From NCBI GenBank assembly GCA_024639035.1, contig JAHEJE010000184.1, forward strand, positions 1 to 5,935: DNA of 5,935 nt, given 5' to 3'. The notes beneath the pieces are model-generated. The model saw only the letters and a program-made list of their open reading frames with translations, ran no database searches and was not told the DNA's origin. The position numbers and the translations under genes were made by a program. This document shows positions 1-5,467 of this stretch, one piece after another. Every line of letters begins with the position of its first letter. Positions within the stretch are counted from its first letter, which is position 1. Source of the stretch: Alphaproteobacteria bacterium. GTDB taxonomy: Bacteria > Pseudomonadota > Alphaproteobacteria > Rhizobiales > Aestuariivirgaceae.

Positions 1-1013
1 AGCGCGGCGTTGACGTGGTTGATGTATTCCTCGGCCTTGGGGTGCGTCTTGGCGATGATGACGTGCAGGCTGAGCAGCGACACCGGCTTCTCGATCACCT
101 TGACCTTGTCGTTCATCCCGGCCTTGGTCACTGCCGCCCGGCCGGTGAACTCGTTGAGCACCACGGCATCGACCTCGTCACGCTCCAGCAGCTTGAAGCA
201 TTCATCGACGGTCTGCGGCCTGAGCAGCGTGATCTTCTCGTCCTTCACCCAGTTGCGCCCGTTGTCGTCGAGATCGAAGGTGAAATAGCCGCTCGGCCGG
301 CACAGCCGCTTGCCGATGACATCGGCATCGGAGGTGTACTGGAATTCCGAACCCTGGCGGGTGAAGAACAGCACCAGGATCTCGAACACCGGTTCGGAGA
401 ACATCAGCTTGTCGCACCTGAACCGCGCCGGCTCATCAAGCTCGTCATAGCGCTCGCAATTCGGCTGGAACCACGGAAAGCCCATGTCGAAGGCCCGGCT
501 GACCAGCAGCGGATTGAGATGCGCCGACCAGTCGTTGACCCAGAACACCTCAGAGGCCGGCCCGTTGCCGTTCTGGCGCTGGCCCGCCATCGCCGTCTTG
601 ACGATATCGGTGATCATGCCGCCTTCGGGCAGCGCCCGGTCGGTGAACGGCTGGTAATCGTCGGCCGTCAGCATCCTGATCTTGCCGTCAGACACCACCG
701 CCCCGGACAGGTTCGCCTGAGCCGGAGCTGCCGCCTTTTTCGCCAGCGCCTGGGCCGACTTGTCGGAACACGGCACCGACAATTTTTGACCGGGGAAGAT
801 GAACGTCGGATCCTTGCCGATCAGCTTGCGGTTGGCATAATAGATCAGCGACCACTGCCGTGGCTTGCCATAGGCCTTCTTGGCGATCCGGGTCAGCGTA
901 TCGCCTTTCCTGACCTGGTAGCTCTCACCGCACGTCTGCGCCGCCGCCGGCTGGCTCAGCGCCCCGGCAATCACCAGCGCTGCAGCCAACAGCGATCTCT
1001 TGATCCACAACAT
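1..1013 (-). CDS. LysM + SBP_bac_3 periplasmic protein (downstream paralogue; C-terminus off the window)
   Basis: Predicted secreted protein that binds peptidoglycan through LysM and a small solute through a family-3 solute-binding fold. The ATG at 1013 follows AAGGAGA with about 8 nt spacing. 337 codons are present; by comparison with the paralogue, about 25 C-terminal residues are missing. Residues 1-25 form a signal peptide (positive LWIKR, hydrophobic core, AAA|QT cleavage). LysM spans about 32-81 (YQVRKGDTL...IAKKAYG...IYYANR). An Ala/Lys-rich linker covers about 83-108, and SBP_bac_3 starts near 111 (RMLTADDYQPFTD, FRCDKLMFSEPVFEILVLFF). Cysteines at 28, 82, 186, 200, 238 and 272 all match the paralogue. 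No lipobox is seen, so it is probably soluble or wall-bound. It lies 42 bp after the paralogue, likely in one operon. The ligand is unknown and no ABC transporter partner is visible here. Confidence 0.9.
   Translation of the reverse strand, partial: MLWIKRSLLAAALVIAGALSQPAAAQTCGESYQVRKGDTLTRIAKKAYGKPRQWSLIYYANRKLIGKDPTFIFPGQKLSVPCSDKSAQALAKKAAAPAQANLSGAVVSDGKIRMLTADDYQPFTDRALPEGGMITDIVKTAMAGQRQNGNGPASEVFWVNDWSAHLNPLLVSRAFDMGFPWFQPNCERYDELDEPARFRCDKLMFSEPVFEILVLFFTRQGSEFQYTSDADVIGKRLCRPSGYFTFDLDDNGRNWVKDEKITLLRPQTVDECFKLLERDEVDAVVLNEFTGRAAVTKAGMNDKVKVIEKPVSLLSLHVIIAKTHPKAEEYINHVNAA
241..315. repeat. Near-identical 75-bp block shared by the two LysM-SBP genes (copy 1)
   Basis: This block matches 1372-1446 at a constant offset of 1131 bp, with 4 mismatches by hand count: three within 261-264 and one at 288. 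It encodes the strongly conserved stretch around RLCRPSGYFTFDLD and NWVKDEK on the minus strand. It is a coding repeat produced by gene duplication, not a mobile element. Confidence 0.85.
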
Positions 1014-1055
1014 ACTCTAGTCTCCTTCTTCACAAGCAGGGATTGGCGGTTAGCC

Positions 1056-2156
1056 TTACTGGCGGCCCCAGAACGCCGACAGGTGCTTGTCGACAACCTT
1101 GTCATAGGTGCCTTTCGCTCTCAGCCGGTCCATTGAACTGTTGATGTAATGCAGATAGGTCCGCGCCCGCGGATGGGTCTTGGCGACGATGACGTGCAGG
1201 CTCAGCAGCGACACCGGCCGCTCGATCACCTTGATCTGCTTGTCGAGGCCGAGCTTGCGCATTGCCGCCCGGCCGGTGAACTCGTTGAGTGCCACGGCAT
1301 CGACCTCGTCCTTCATCAGCATCTCGAAACAGGCATCGACGCTCTGCGGCCGGATCAGGGTGACCTTTTCATCCTTCACCCAGTTGCGCCCCTGCTCGTC
1401 GAGATCGAAGGTGAAATAACCGCTCGGCCGGCACAGCCGCTTGCCGTTGACCTGCTGGTCATTGGCGAACTGGAAGTCGGAGCCCTCGCGGGTGAAGAAC
1501 AGCACCAGGATTTCGAACACCGGACGCGAGAAGAAGAACTTGTCGCACCTGAATTTCGCCGGTTCATCGAGTTGGTCATAGCGCTCGCAGGCCGGCTGAA
1601 ACCACGGGAACCCCATGTCGAACGCCTTCCTCACCAGCAACGGGTTGAGGTGCGACGACCAGTCGTTGACCCAGGATATCTTGTGCCCCGGGCCGTCCGA
1701 CTCCTTGTTGAGCTGGATCAGCGCCTGATCGACCAGATCGGTAATCATGCCGCCGCCGGCCAGGGCCTGGTCGGTGAACGGGCTGTAGTCGCCCGCCGTC
1801 AGCAACTGGATATCGCCCTTGATGCGCGACACCGCGATGGTGCCGGGGTCGGTATCGTTATTCTGTTTGCCCGCCGCCGCCGCCGGCAGCGGCGTCGCCT
1901 TCAGGCACGGGATGTTGATCTGATTGCCGGGCACCAGGATCGGCGAATTGCCGAACTGCTTCTGGTTGGCGTAATAGATCAGCGTCCACTTGTTGGCCAG
2001 GCCATAGGCCCGCTGCGCAATGCTGTTGAGGGTATCGGAGCTTGCAACGGTGTACTTCCGCCCGCAGTCCACGGTCTGGGCAGACGCCGATGCGGCCTGC
2101 CAGACCATCAGCATCGCCACGGCGGCAAGCGCCGGGCCGATGCGTTTCGCAATCAT
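1056..2156 (-). CDS. LysM + SBP_bac_3 periplasmic protein (upstream paralogue, complete)
   Basis: Complete 366-residue protein built like its downstream neighbour. Residues 1-26 are a signal peptide (MIAKRIGP, hydrophobic core, ASA|Q). LysM spans about 34-83 (KYTVASSDTLNSIAQRAYG, IYYANQ, PGNQINIPC). A variable linker covers 85-112. SBP_bac_3 covers about 116-364 (IQLLTAGDYSPFTD, FRCDKFFFSRPVFEILVLFF, DEVDAVALNEF). Cysteines at 31, 84, 190, 204, 242 and 276 are all kept in the paralogue, and the first two bracket LysM, suggesting disulfides. By hand alignment about 74% of 180 residues from WVNDWS onward are identical to the paralogue, while the LysM halves are nearer 50%. The start is uncertain: the ATG at 2156 begins a clean signal peptide; a TTG at 2162 has GGAGG 9 nt upstream; a GTG at 2189 would add 11 residues without a good ribosome site. 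The gene probably shares an operon with the Sel1-like gene 99 bp upstream. The role is inferred to be solute binding at the cell wall. Confidence 0.91.
   Translation of the reverse strand: MIAKRIGPALAAVAMLMVWQAASASAQTVDCGRKYTVASSDTLNSIAQRAYGLANKWTLIYYANQKQFGNSPILVPGNQINIPCLKATPLPAAAAGKQNNDTDPGTIAVSRIKGDIQLLTAGDYSPFTDQALAGGGMITDLVDQALIQLNKESDGPGHKISWVNDWSSHLNPLLVRKAFDMGFPWFQPACERYDQLDEPAKFRCDKFFFSRPVFEILVLFFTREGSDFQFANDQQVNGKRLCRPSGYFTFDLDEQGRNWVKDEKVTLIRPQSVDACFEMLMKDEVDAVALNEFTGRAAMRKLGLDKQIKVIERPVSLLSLHVIVAKTHPRARTYLHYINSSMDRLRAKGTYDKVVDKHLSAFWGRQ
1372..1446. repeat. Near-identical 75-bp block shared by the two LysM-SBP genes (copy 2)
   Basis: Partner of 241-315. The sub-block 1396-1446 matches 265-315 at 50 of 51 positions, including third codon positions. 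That is closer than most of the two genes and is compatible with gene conversion or very strong constraint. Confidence 0.85.
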
Positions 2157-2255
2157 CTTCAAATTTCCAGACCTCCGGTCATTCGACACGCCCCCGGACT
2201 GGTCACTCGCTGTCTGACACCTTTTCTTGCGCCCGCCGCATCGCGCCGACCGTCG

Positions 2256-3329
2256 TTATTGTGCGTTCATCGCCTGCAGCAACCTGTCCAGCTGCACATC
2301 GCTGGACACCGAACCCGAAGCAACCGCCTTGTTGTACCAGTCGCGGTACATCTGCCGCGCCATCGCCGCATCGGGTGCTGCATCGGTCCGTGGCAACTGC
2401 GCCAGGTACTGCGGATCGTAGGACCGGCCAAGCGCAAGGGCCGCTTCCGGCACCCCGAGGCGCATCGCCCGGGTAAACAGTTCGCGCGCCTCGCTCACGT
2501 CGCCCTTGCCGAGCAGACCGTGCCCGGCGCTGATCAGGCTGGCCGCCTTCGCCGAGGCAAGATCTATCGTCGTGGGCGTATTGGCCGCCGCCGGGGCCGC
2601 TGCCGTCGCCGGGGCCGCTGCCGTCGCCGGGGCCGGCACCGCTGCCGGCACTGGCGCGCTGACAGCCGGTCTTGCCGCAATCGTTTGCGTCGCCGCGGTT
2701 GGTGGCGCCACCGGTTTCGGCAGTGCCTTGGCCGCTGCCACTGCATTGGTTACCGTGGGGTCTGCCGCCGGCGGCTCGCTTGCCGGCTTTGCCGCGTCCT
2801 GGCCGACCGTCACCACCGTTGCCGTGCTCACCAGGCCTGCGCCGCTTGCCGCCTCGGCGCTCGCAGAGGCCACCTGGGTCTGGCCCGATGTATCGTTCCA
2901 GTAGACCGCGGCGATGCGCCCGCCGAAATATCCGGCAAAGAACAGCCCGGCCATGGCGATCGGAATTCCGGCCACAAGCGCCATATTGCCGAACGTCGGC
3001 CGGGTCCGCTTGATGTCTTGAGGTTCATCCACCGGGCGCGGCGCATAAGGTTCCGGTATATGCGGTTTGGTCGTGATTGCCGCCACCTTCGCTGCGGCCG
3101 CGTCGGTCCGCGCCGCCAGCCCCGCCAGGACCTTCTGTCCGGTCATGCCGTTGAGTTTGTTGCGCAGATGCCGCGCCCGCGCCTGATCGATATGCCGCTG
3201 ACCGGCGTCGGCGGTGTCATCGGCCGCACCACTGTATGATGTCTTGGAACTCGTTCGCCCGCCTGCCGATCCGTTGCTCCATGTACTGGAGCCATTTGGC
3301 TGGCCCGCCTGCCATCCAGGATTCGTCAC
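2256..3329 (-). CDS. Inner-membrane protein with Ala/Pro-rich linker and Sel1/TPR-like C-terminus
   Basis: 357 residues if translation starts at the GTG at 3329, which follows GGGAGG with 8 nt spacing, the best ribosome site in the area. The reading frame stays open upstream to 3869 without a comparable site. Residues 1-115 are polar and presumably cytoplasmic. One membrane helix lies at about 116-140 (MALVAGIPIAMAGLFFAGYF). An Ala/Pro/Thr-rich linker covers about 150-255 and could span the periplasm. Residues 257-355 resemble Sel1/TPR helical repeats (ARELFTRAMRLGVPEAALAL, ARQMYRDWYNKAVASG), which usually mediate protein contacts. It is the first gene of the likely minus-strand operon, before two LysM-SBP genes, so a cell-envelope scaffold role is inferred. 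Oddity: residues 5-36 (about 3220-3315) are Ser/Gly/Thr-rich with poor codon bias, while another frame there looks more coding (see findings). The N-terminus is therefore uncertain; the remainder is solid. Confidence 0.82.
   Translation of the reverse strand: MTNPGWQAGQPNGSSTWSNGSAGGRTSSKTSYSGAADDTADAGQRHIDQARARHLRNKLNGMTGQKVLAGLAARTDAAAAKVAAITTKPHIPEPYAPRPVDEPQDIKRTRPTFGNMALVAGIPIAMAGLFFAGYFGGRIAAVYWNDTSGQTQVASASAEAASGAGLVSTATVVTVGQDAAKPASEPPAADPTVTNAVAAAKALPKPVAPPTAATQTIAARPAVSAPVPAAVPAPATAAAPATAAAPAAANTPTTIDLASAKAASLISAGHGLLGKGDVSEARELFTRAMRLGVPEAALALGRSYDPQYLAQLPRTDAAPDAAMARQMYRDWYNKAVASGSVSSDVQLDRLLQAMNAQ
2590..2635. repeat. 18-bp tandem repeat in the Ala/Pro linker coding region
   Basis: Two perfect 18-bp copies (2590-2607 and 2608-2625; unit GCCGGGGCCGCTGCCGTC on the plus strand) are followed by a partial third copy to 2635. 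On the coding minus strand they give the repeated peptide ATAAAP. The unit length is a multiple of three, so slippage changes linker length in steps of six residues without breaking the frame. Confidence 0.9.
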
Positions 3330-3765
3330 AATCCGCACCTCCCGCTCTACGCCACTGACCTCGCCCAGCGGCAGTAGACCGCGGAACCATGGCCTGAATG
3401 GGTGTAAAATCGGGAGAATTTGCGGAGCTTGTGCGGCAGACACGCAAAATAAGACCGCCCTGCGTCTGAAATGTGTCAGAACGCGCGACAGGGTTAATGC
3501 CGAACCACGCTGCTTTTGCCCCACCCCGCCGGGTGCGTCAACGCCAAACCACCCGTCGTCACCCGGTTTCCACAACCTGATGCACCGGCGCCACAAAATG
3601 CCCGCGCCCGGCGCACCCCACTGGCCCGCGACCACCCGGTTGCAGGCGCACCGACCGCGATCCGCGGCAATGGCAGGGCGGGACATCCACCGAAGAAACT
3701 CGACGTTGGGCCCCTGCCGCACCATATAGAGCAGATGCTCAGCCACTGACGCCCGGGAGGCCGCC
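3330..3765. other. 436-bp divergent intergenic region, no convincing gene
   Basis: This region lies between the minus-strand envelope cluster and the plus-strand genes, so it should carry promoters for both. On the minus strand a weak sigma-70-like pair is CTGACA (3479-3474) and TCTTAT (3454-3449), but the 19-nt spacing is long. On the plus strand TATAGA at 3725-3730 sits about 36 nt before the ATG at 3766 without a clear -35 partner. An imperfect operator-like inverted repeat, TCTGA-6 nt-TCAGA, lies at 3465-3480 and overlaps the putative -35. Open frames through the region lack ribosome sites and coding character. No tRNA or strong hairpin was found. Confidence 0.4.
3338..3343 (-). promoter_or_regulatory. 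Strong Shine-Dalgarno deciding the GTG start of the Sel1-like gene
   Basis: GGGAGG on the minus strand with 8 nt to the GTG at 3329. No other in-frame start between 3869 and 3146 has a comparable site, so this argues against the longer open frame and for the GTG start. Confidence 0.6.
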
Positions 3766-4161
3766 ATGGAATCGATTGCCATCGTTTTGACCCTCACCAC
3801 CCTGATCGGCCTGTATTTCGCCGCCGCCGGAATTGGCCTGCTTGTCGAGCGTGACAACGTCAACGCCATGTTCCGGCAGATGATCGATCAGCCGATGCTC
3901 GGATATCTCGCCGGCGTCGTCGCCTTCGTCATCGGCGGCGCCATTCTTGCCGTCCACAACGACTGGAGCAATCTTCTGTCCGGCTTCATCACCCTGATCG
4001 GCTGGGCCGCCCTGATCGAAGGCGTGTTGATGCTCGCGGTGCGCAGATGGTTCCTCGGCCTGTTCGCCCGCATCACGTTTTCGCCGGCCGCGGTTACCGC
4101 AATCGGCGCGGCGACCACCTTTGCCGGCGTGGTGCTCCTGTGGGCCGGACTGACCGGATGA
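3766..4161 (+). CDS. Small four-helix membrane protein, function unknown
   Basis: 131-residue integral membrane protein whose family I cannot name. The ATG at 3766 follows GGGAGG by 5 nt. Four hydrophobic segments lie at about 4-26 (IAIVLTLTTLIGLYFAAAGI), 44-64, 68-92 and 107-128. The first loop is polar (LLVERDNVNAMFRQMIDQP), a conserved-looking VHNDW lies between helices 2 and 3, and RRW follows helix 3. With four helices, both termini should be on the same side. It has no catalytic motif that I can see. It is the first gene of a plus-strand run; the next gene starts 83 bp downstream with its own ribosome site, so co-transcription is plausible but unproven. Codon use matches the neighbours. 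Confidence 0.85.
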   Translation: MESIAIVLTLTTLIGLYFAAAGIGLLVERDNVNAMFRQMIDQPMLGYLAGVVAFVIGGAILAVHNDWSNLLSGFITLIGWAALIEGVLMLAVRRWFLGLFARITFSPAAVTAIGAATTFAGVVLLWAGLTG

Positions 4162-4244
4162 ACAACTTGCCAGCGGGCAGCGAACATGTGATCCTCCCAG
4201 TCCCTCGCGCACGGCGAAATCAAGAAACGAATGGAAGGGCCCCC

Positions 4245-4454
4245 ATGGCCTTCGAAGACCTCAAAGCCCGCATCAATCTGCTGTTCACCGATATGGAGAA
4301 CCTGCCCGAGGACGCTCACGAGCTGCTCGAACAGATCCACATGGAGCTTGCCCAGTTCAAGGCCACCGGCCAGCCGCTGCCTGAAGACCTCGCCGAACTC
4401 GAGCGCCGGCTTGAGGAGGAGTTCACCGCCCAGGCCAAACCCGCCGCCTCGTAA
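4245..4454 (+). CDS. Small acidic helical protein (69 aa), function unknown
   Basis: The ATG at 4245 follows GGAAGGG with 5 nt spacing. The product starts MAFEDLKARINLLF and is strongly acidic: 16 Asp/Glu against 6 Lys/Arg. It looks almost entirely helical and amphipathic, with heptad-like leucines in DLAELERRLEEEF near the C-terminus, which suggests a short coiled coil or a protein-binding peptide. There is no signal peptide or membrane segment, so it is probably cytoplasmic. The frame is open further upstream (to 4047), but that part overlaps the preceding gene and lacks a ribosome site. The stop is 10 bp before the MmcQ/YjbR start, so the two are very likely co-transcribed and perhaps translationally coupled. 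I recall similar short proteins in Rhizobiales but can name no function. Confidence 0.8.
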   Translation: MAFEDLKARINLLFTDMENLPEDAHELLEQIHMELAQFKATGQPLPEDLAELERRLEEEFTAQAKPAAS

Positions 4455-4464
4455 GCACCCGCCC

Positions 4465-4830
4465 GTGTCCCCGGCTGAGTTCAACGCCGTCTGCGCCGCC
4501 CTGCCGGCCACCAGTCATGTCGTGCAATGGGGCGGGGCCGACGTCTGGAAGGTCGGCGGCAAGGTGTTTGCCATCGGCGGCTGGGGCGATGGCGATCATC
4601 CCGCCTACACCTTCAAGGTCACCCCGATCGCCTACGAGATGCTGCGCGACCAGCCCGGCCTGCGCCCTGCCCCCTACCTGGCATCGCGCGGCATGAAGTG
4701 GATCCAGCACCACGCCGAACCGGGCCTGACCGACACCGAGCTGAAGGACTACATCGCGGCATCGCACAGGTTGGTGTCCCTCGGCCTGACCAAGAAGCTG
4801 CAGCGCGAGCTTGGGTTCCTGCCCACTTGA
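4465..4830 (+). CDS. MmcQ/YjbR family protein
   Basis: 121 residues, normal length for this family of small single-domain proteins with a double-wing DNA-binding-like (CyaY-like) fold; their cellular role is poorly defined. Family features in order: PATSHVVQWGGADVWKVGGK (14-33), the core strand KVFAIGG, YTFKVTP (48-54), the signature GLRPAPYL (65-72), KWIQHH (78-83), then ELKDYIAASHRLV and LTKKLQREL at the C-terminus. The start is the GTG at 4465, giving VSPAEFNAVC. It has no clear Shine-Dalgarno sequence, but no alternative in-frame start is sensible, and it lies 10 bp after the acidic small gene, so translational coupling may serve it. DNA binding is a family-level expectation, not shown here. 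Confidence 0.92.
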   Translation: MSPAEFNAVCAALPATSHVVQWGGADVWKVGGKVFAIGGWGDGDHPAYTFKVTPIAYEMLRDQPGLRPAPYLASRGMKWIQHHAEPGLTDTELKDYIAASHRLVSLGLTKKLQRELGFLPT

Positions 4831-4840
4831 CCGGGCTGGC

Positions 4841-4868
4841 GCGACCGGCGACCATGGGTGCCGGTCGC
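4841..4868 (+). other. Perfect 9-bp stem-loop between the MmcQ/YjbR and DUF805 genes
   Basis: GCGACCGGC (4841-4849) is exactly complementary to GCCGGTCGC (4860-4868) around a 10-nt loop. ACC/GGT inside the loop could extend the stem with one bulged base. It begins 10 nt after the MmcQ stop and ends 7 nt before the GGAG ribosome site of the DUF805 gene. No T-tract follows, so it is not a standard intrinsic terminator. It may stabilise the upstream message or limit read-through. Confidence 0.6.
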
Positions 4869-4887
4869 ACAGAATGGAGACGCCGCC

Positions 4888-5232
4888 ATGCAAGGCATAG
4901 ATTTTCAGTACATGTTCATGACGGCGCAGGGTCGCATCAACCGGCAGCCGTGGTGGATCGGCGTCGGCATTCTGTTCGTCATCGGCATCATTGCCCTGCT
5001 GATCTTCGGTACCGACGGGCTGTTGTCGTTCGTCGTCCAGATCCTGCTGATGCTCGCCGGTCTGATGTTGCACATCAAGCGCTGCCATGACCGCGACAAG
5101 TCCGGCTGGTGGTGCCTGCTGCTGTTCATCCCGTTCGTCGGCTTCATCTGGGCGATCATCGACCTCGGCATCCTCGAAGGCACCAAGGGCGACAACCGCT
5201 TCGGCCCCGACCCGCTGGCCGGCCAGGCCTGA
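4888..5232 (+). CDS. DUF805 family inner-membrane protein
   Basis: 114-residue membrane protein with the DUF805 signature: an N-terminal FMTAQGRINRQPWWIG segment (residues 10-25), RCHDRDKSGWW (65-75), then IPFVGFIW, and the C-terminal GTKGDNRFGPDP (98-109). Membrane helices are predicted at about 22-41, 45-63 and 73-95. The ATG at 4888 was chosen because GGAG lies 8 nt upstream; a GTG at 4858 would add ten uncharacteristic residues and sits inside the stem-loop. Function is unknown for most of the family. The gene is 57 bp after the MmcQ/YjbR gene and is probably the last gene of this run before a REP-like element. Confidence 0.93.
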   Translation: MQGIDFQYMFMTAQGRINRQPWWIGVGILFVIGIIALLIFGTDGLLSFVVQILLMLAGLMLHIKRCHDRDKSGWWCLLLFIPFVGFIWAIIDLGILEGTKGDNRFGPDPLAGQA

Positions 5233-5274
5233 CCGGCGCTGTCGGCCAGCAGGCATCCTGACCGGTTTTGTCAG

Positions 5275-5302
5275 CAGCCACCCTTCCGGCGCAAGGGTGC
5301 TG
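5275..5302 (+). terminator. Imperfect stem-loop downstream of the DUF805 gene, possible transcript end
   Basis: CACCCTT (5279-5285) pairs with AAGGGTG (5293-5299) around CCGGCGC. CAG/CTG extends the stem by three pairs past a bulged C at 5278. It lies about 40 nt after the stop. No run of T follows, so this is at best a weak or factor-assisted terminator or a 3'-end stabiliser. Confidence 0.3.
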
Positions 5303-5335
5303 TGACTATATTGGAGCGAAACGTTCACCCCTGTT

Positions 5336-5438
5336 TGTCATGGCCCGGCTTGACCGGGCCATCCAGTAACCACCGGCGGTACAGACCACGACAGACAGCG
5401 GTGGCTACTGGATCACCCGGTTGAACCGGGTGATGACA
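5336..5438. repeat. REP/BIME-like element: two inverted 40-bp palindromic units
   Basis: Unit A is 5336-5375 and unit B is 5399-5438 in opposite orientation, with 23 nt between them. Reading B on the minus strand, 32 of 40 positions equal A by hand count. Each unit starts TGTCAT, forms a 9-bp hairpin with a 5-nt loop (A: 5340-5348 with 5354-5362; B: 5412-5420 with 5426-5434), then reads ATCCAGTA(A/G)CCACCG. Two of the differing stem pairs are compensatory. Intergenic palindromes of this type, with a CCGG...CCGG hairpin followed by ATCCA, are, as far as I recall, widespread in Rhizobiales. It separates the DUF805 gene from the uvrB-like gene. Confidence 0.8.
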
Positions 5439-5467
5439 ATTCGGAACATATTCGGGCACAGATACCC

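Noticed and set aside
28..40. Lipoprotein anchoring of the LysM-SBP proteins through the first cysteine
   Set aside because: Residue numbering of the two proteins: the residues before the first Cys (AQTC and TVDC) do not fit a lipobox, and a normal signal peptidase I site lies just before.
15..3239. Two long plus-strand open frames (15-1136 and 1149-3239) opposite the minus-strand genes
   Set aside because: They are antisense shadows: the minus-strand genes have signal peptides, domains and ribosome sites, while the plus frames are Arg/Leu/His-rich, lack ribosome sites, and repeat each other only because the genes beneath are paralogues.
2900..3384. 13-bp match CAGTAGACCGCGG between gene and intergenic DNA (about 2905 and 3374)
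   Set aside because: A single short match in GC-rich DNA of this length is expected by chance and has no extended similarity around it.
3330..3869. Upstream extension of the Sel1-like gene to an ATG at 3869
   Set aside because: It would run through the whole divergent intergenic region and into the opposite-strand membrane-protein gene. It lacks a ribosome site, while the GTG at 3329 has a strong one.
5306..5311. CTATAT as a -10 element for uvrB, and TTGAAC in the second palindrome loop as a -35
   Set aside because: The first has no good -35 at 17 nt; the second would need a spacing of 19-20 nt to a poor CATATT. Neither is strong enough to annotate.
4423..5328. 301-residue minus-strand frame opposite the MmcQ/YjbR and DUF805 genes
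   Set aside because: Both plus-strand genes show clear family motifs; the minus frame is a high-GC shadow with no recognisable domain.
5323..5337. Possible LexA (SOS) box of the GTTC-N7-GTTC type upstream of uvrB
   Set aside because: Only one half-site (GTTC at 5323-5326) is present; the second position reads TTTG, and the GAAC pair at 5423 and 5444 is spaced by 17 rather than 7. This gives no support for direct SOS control.
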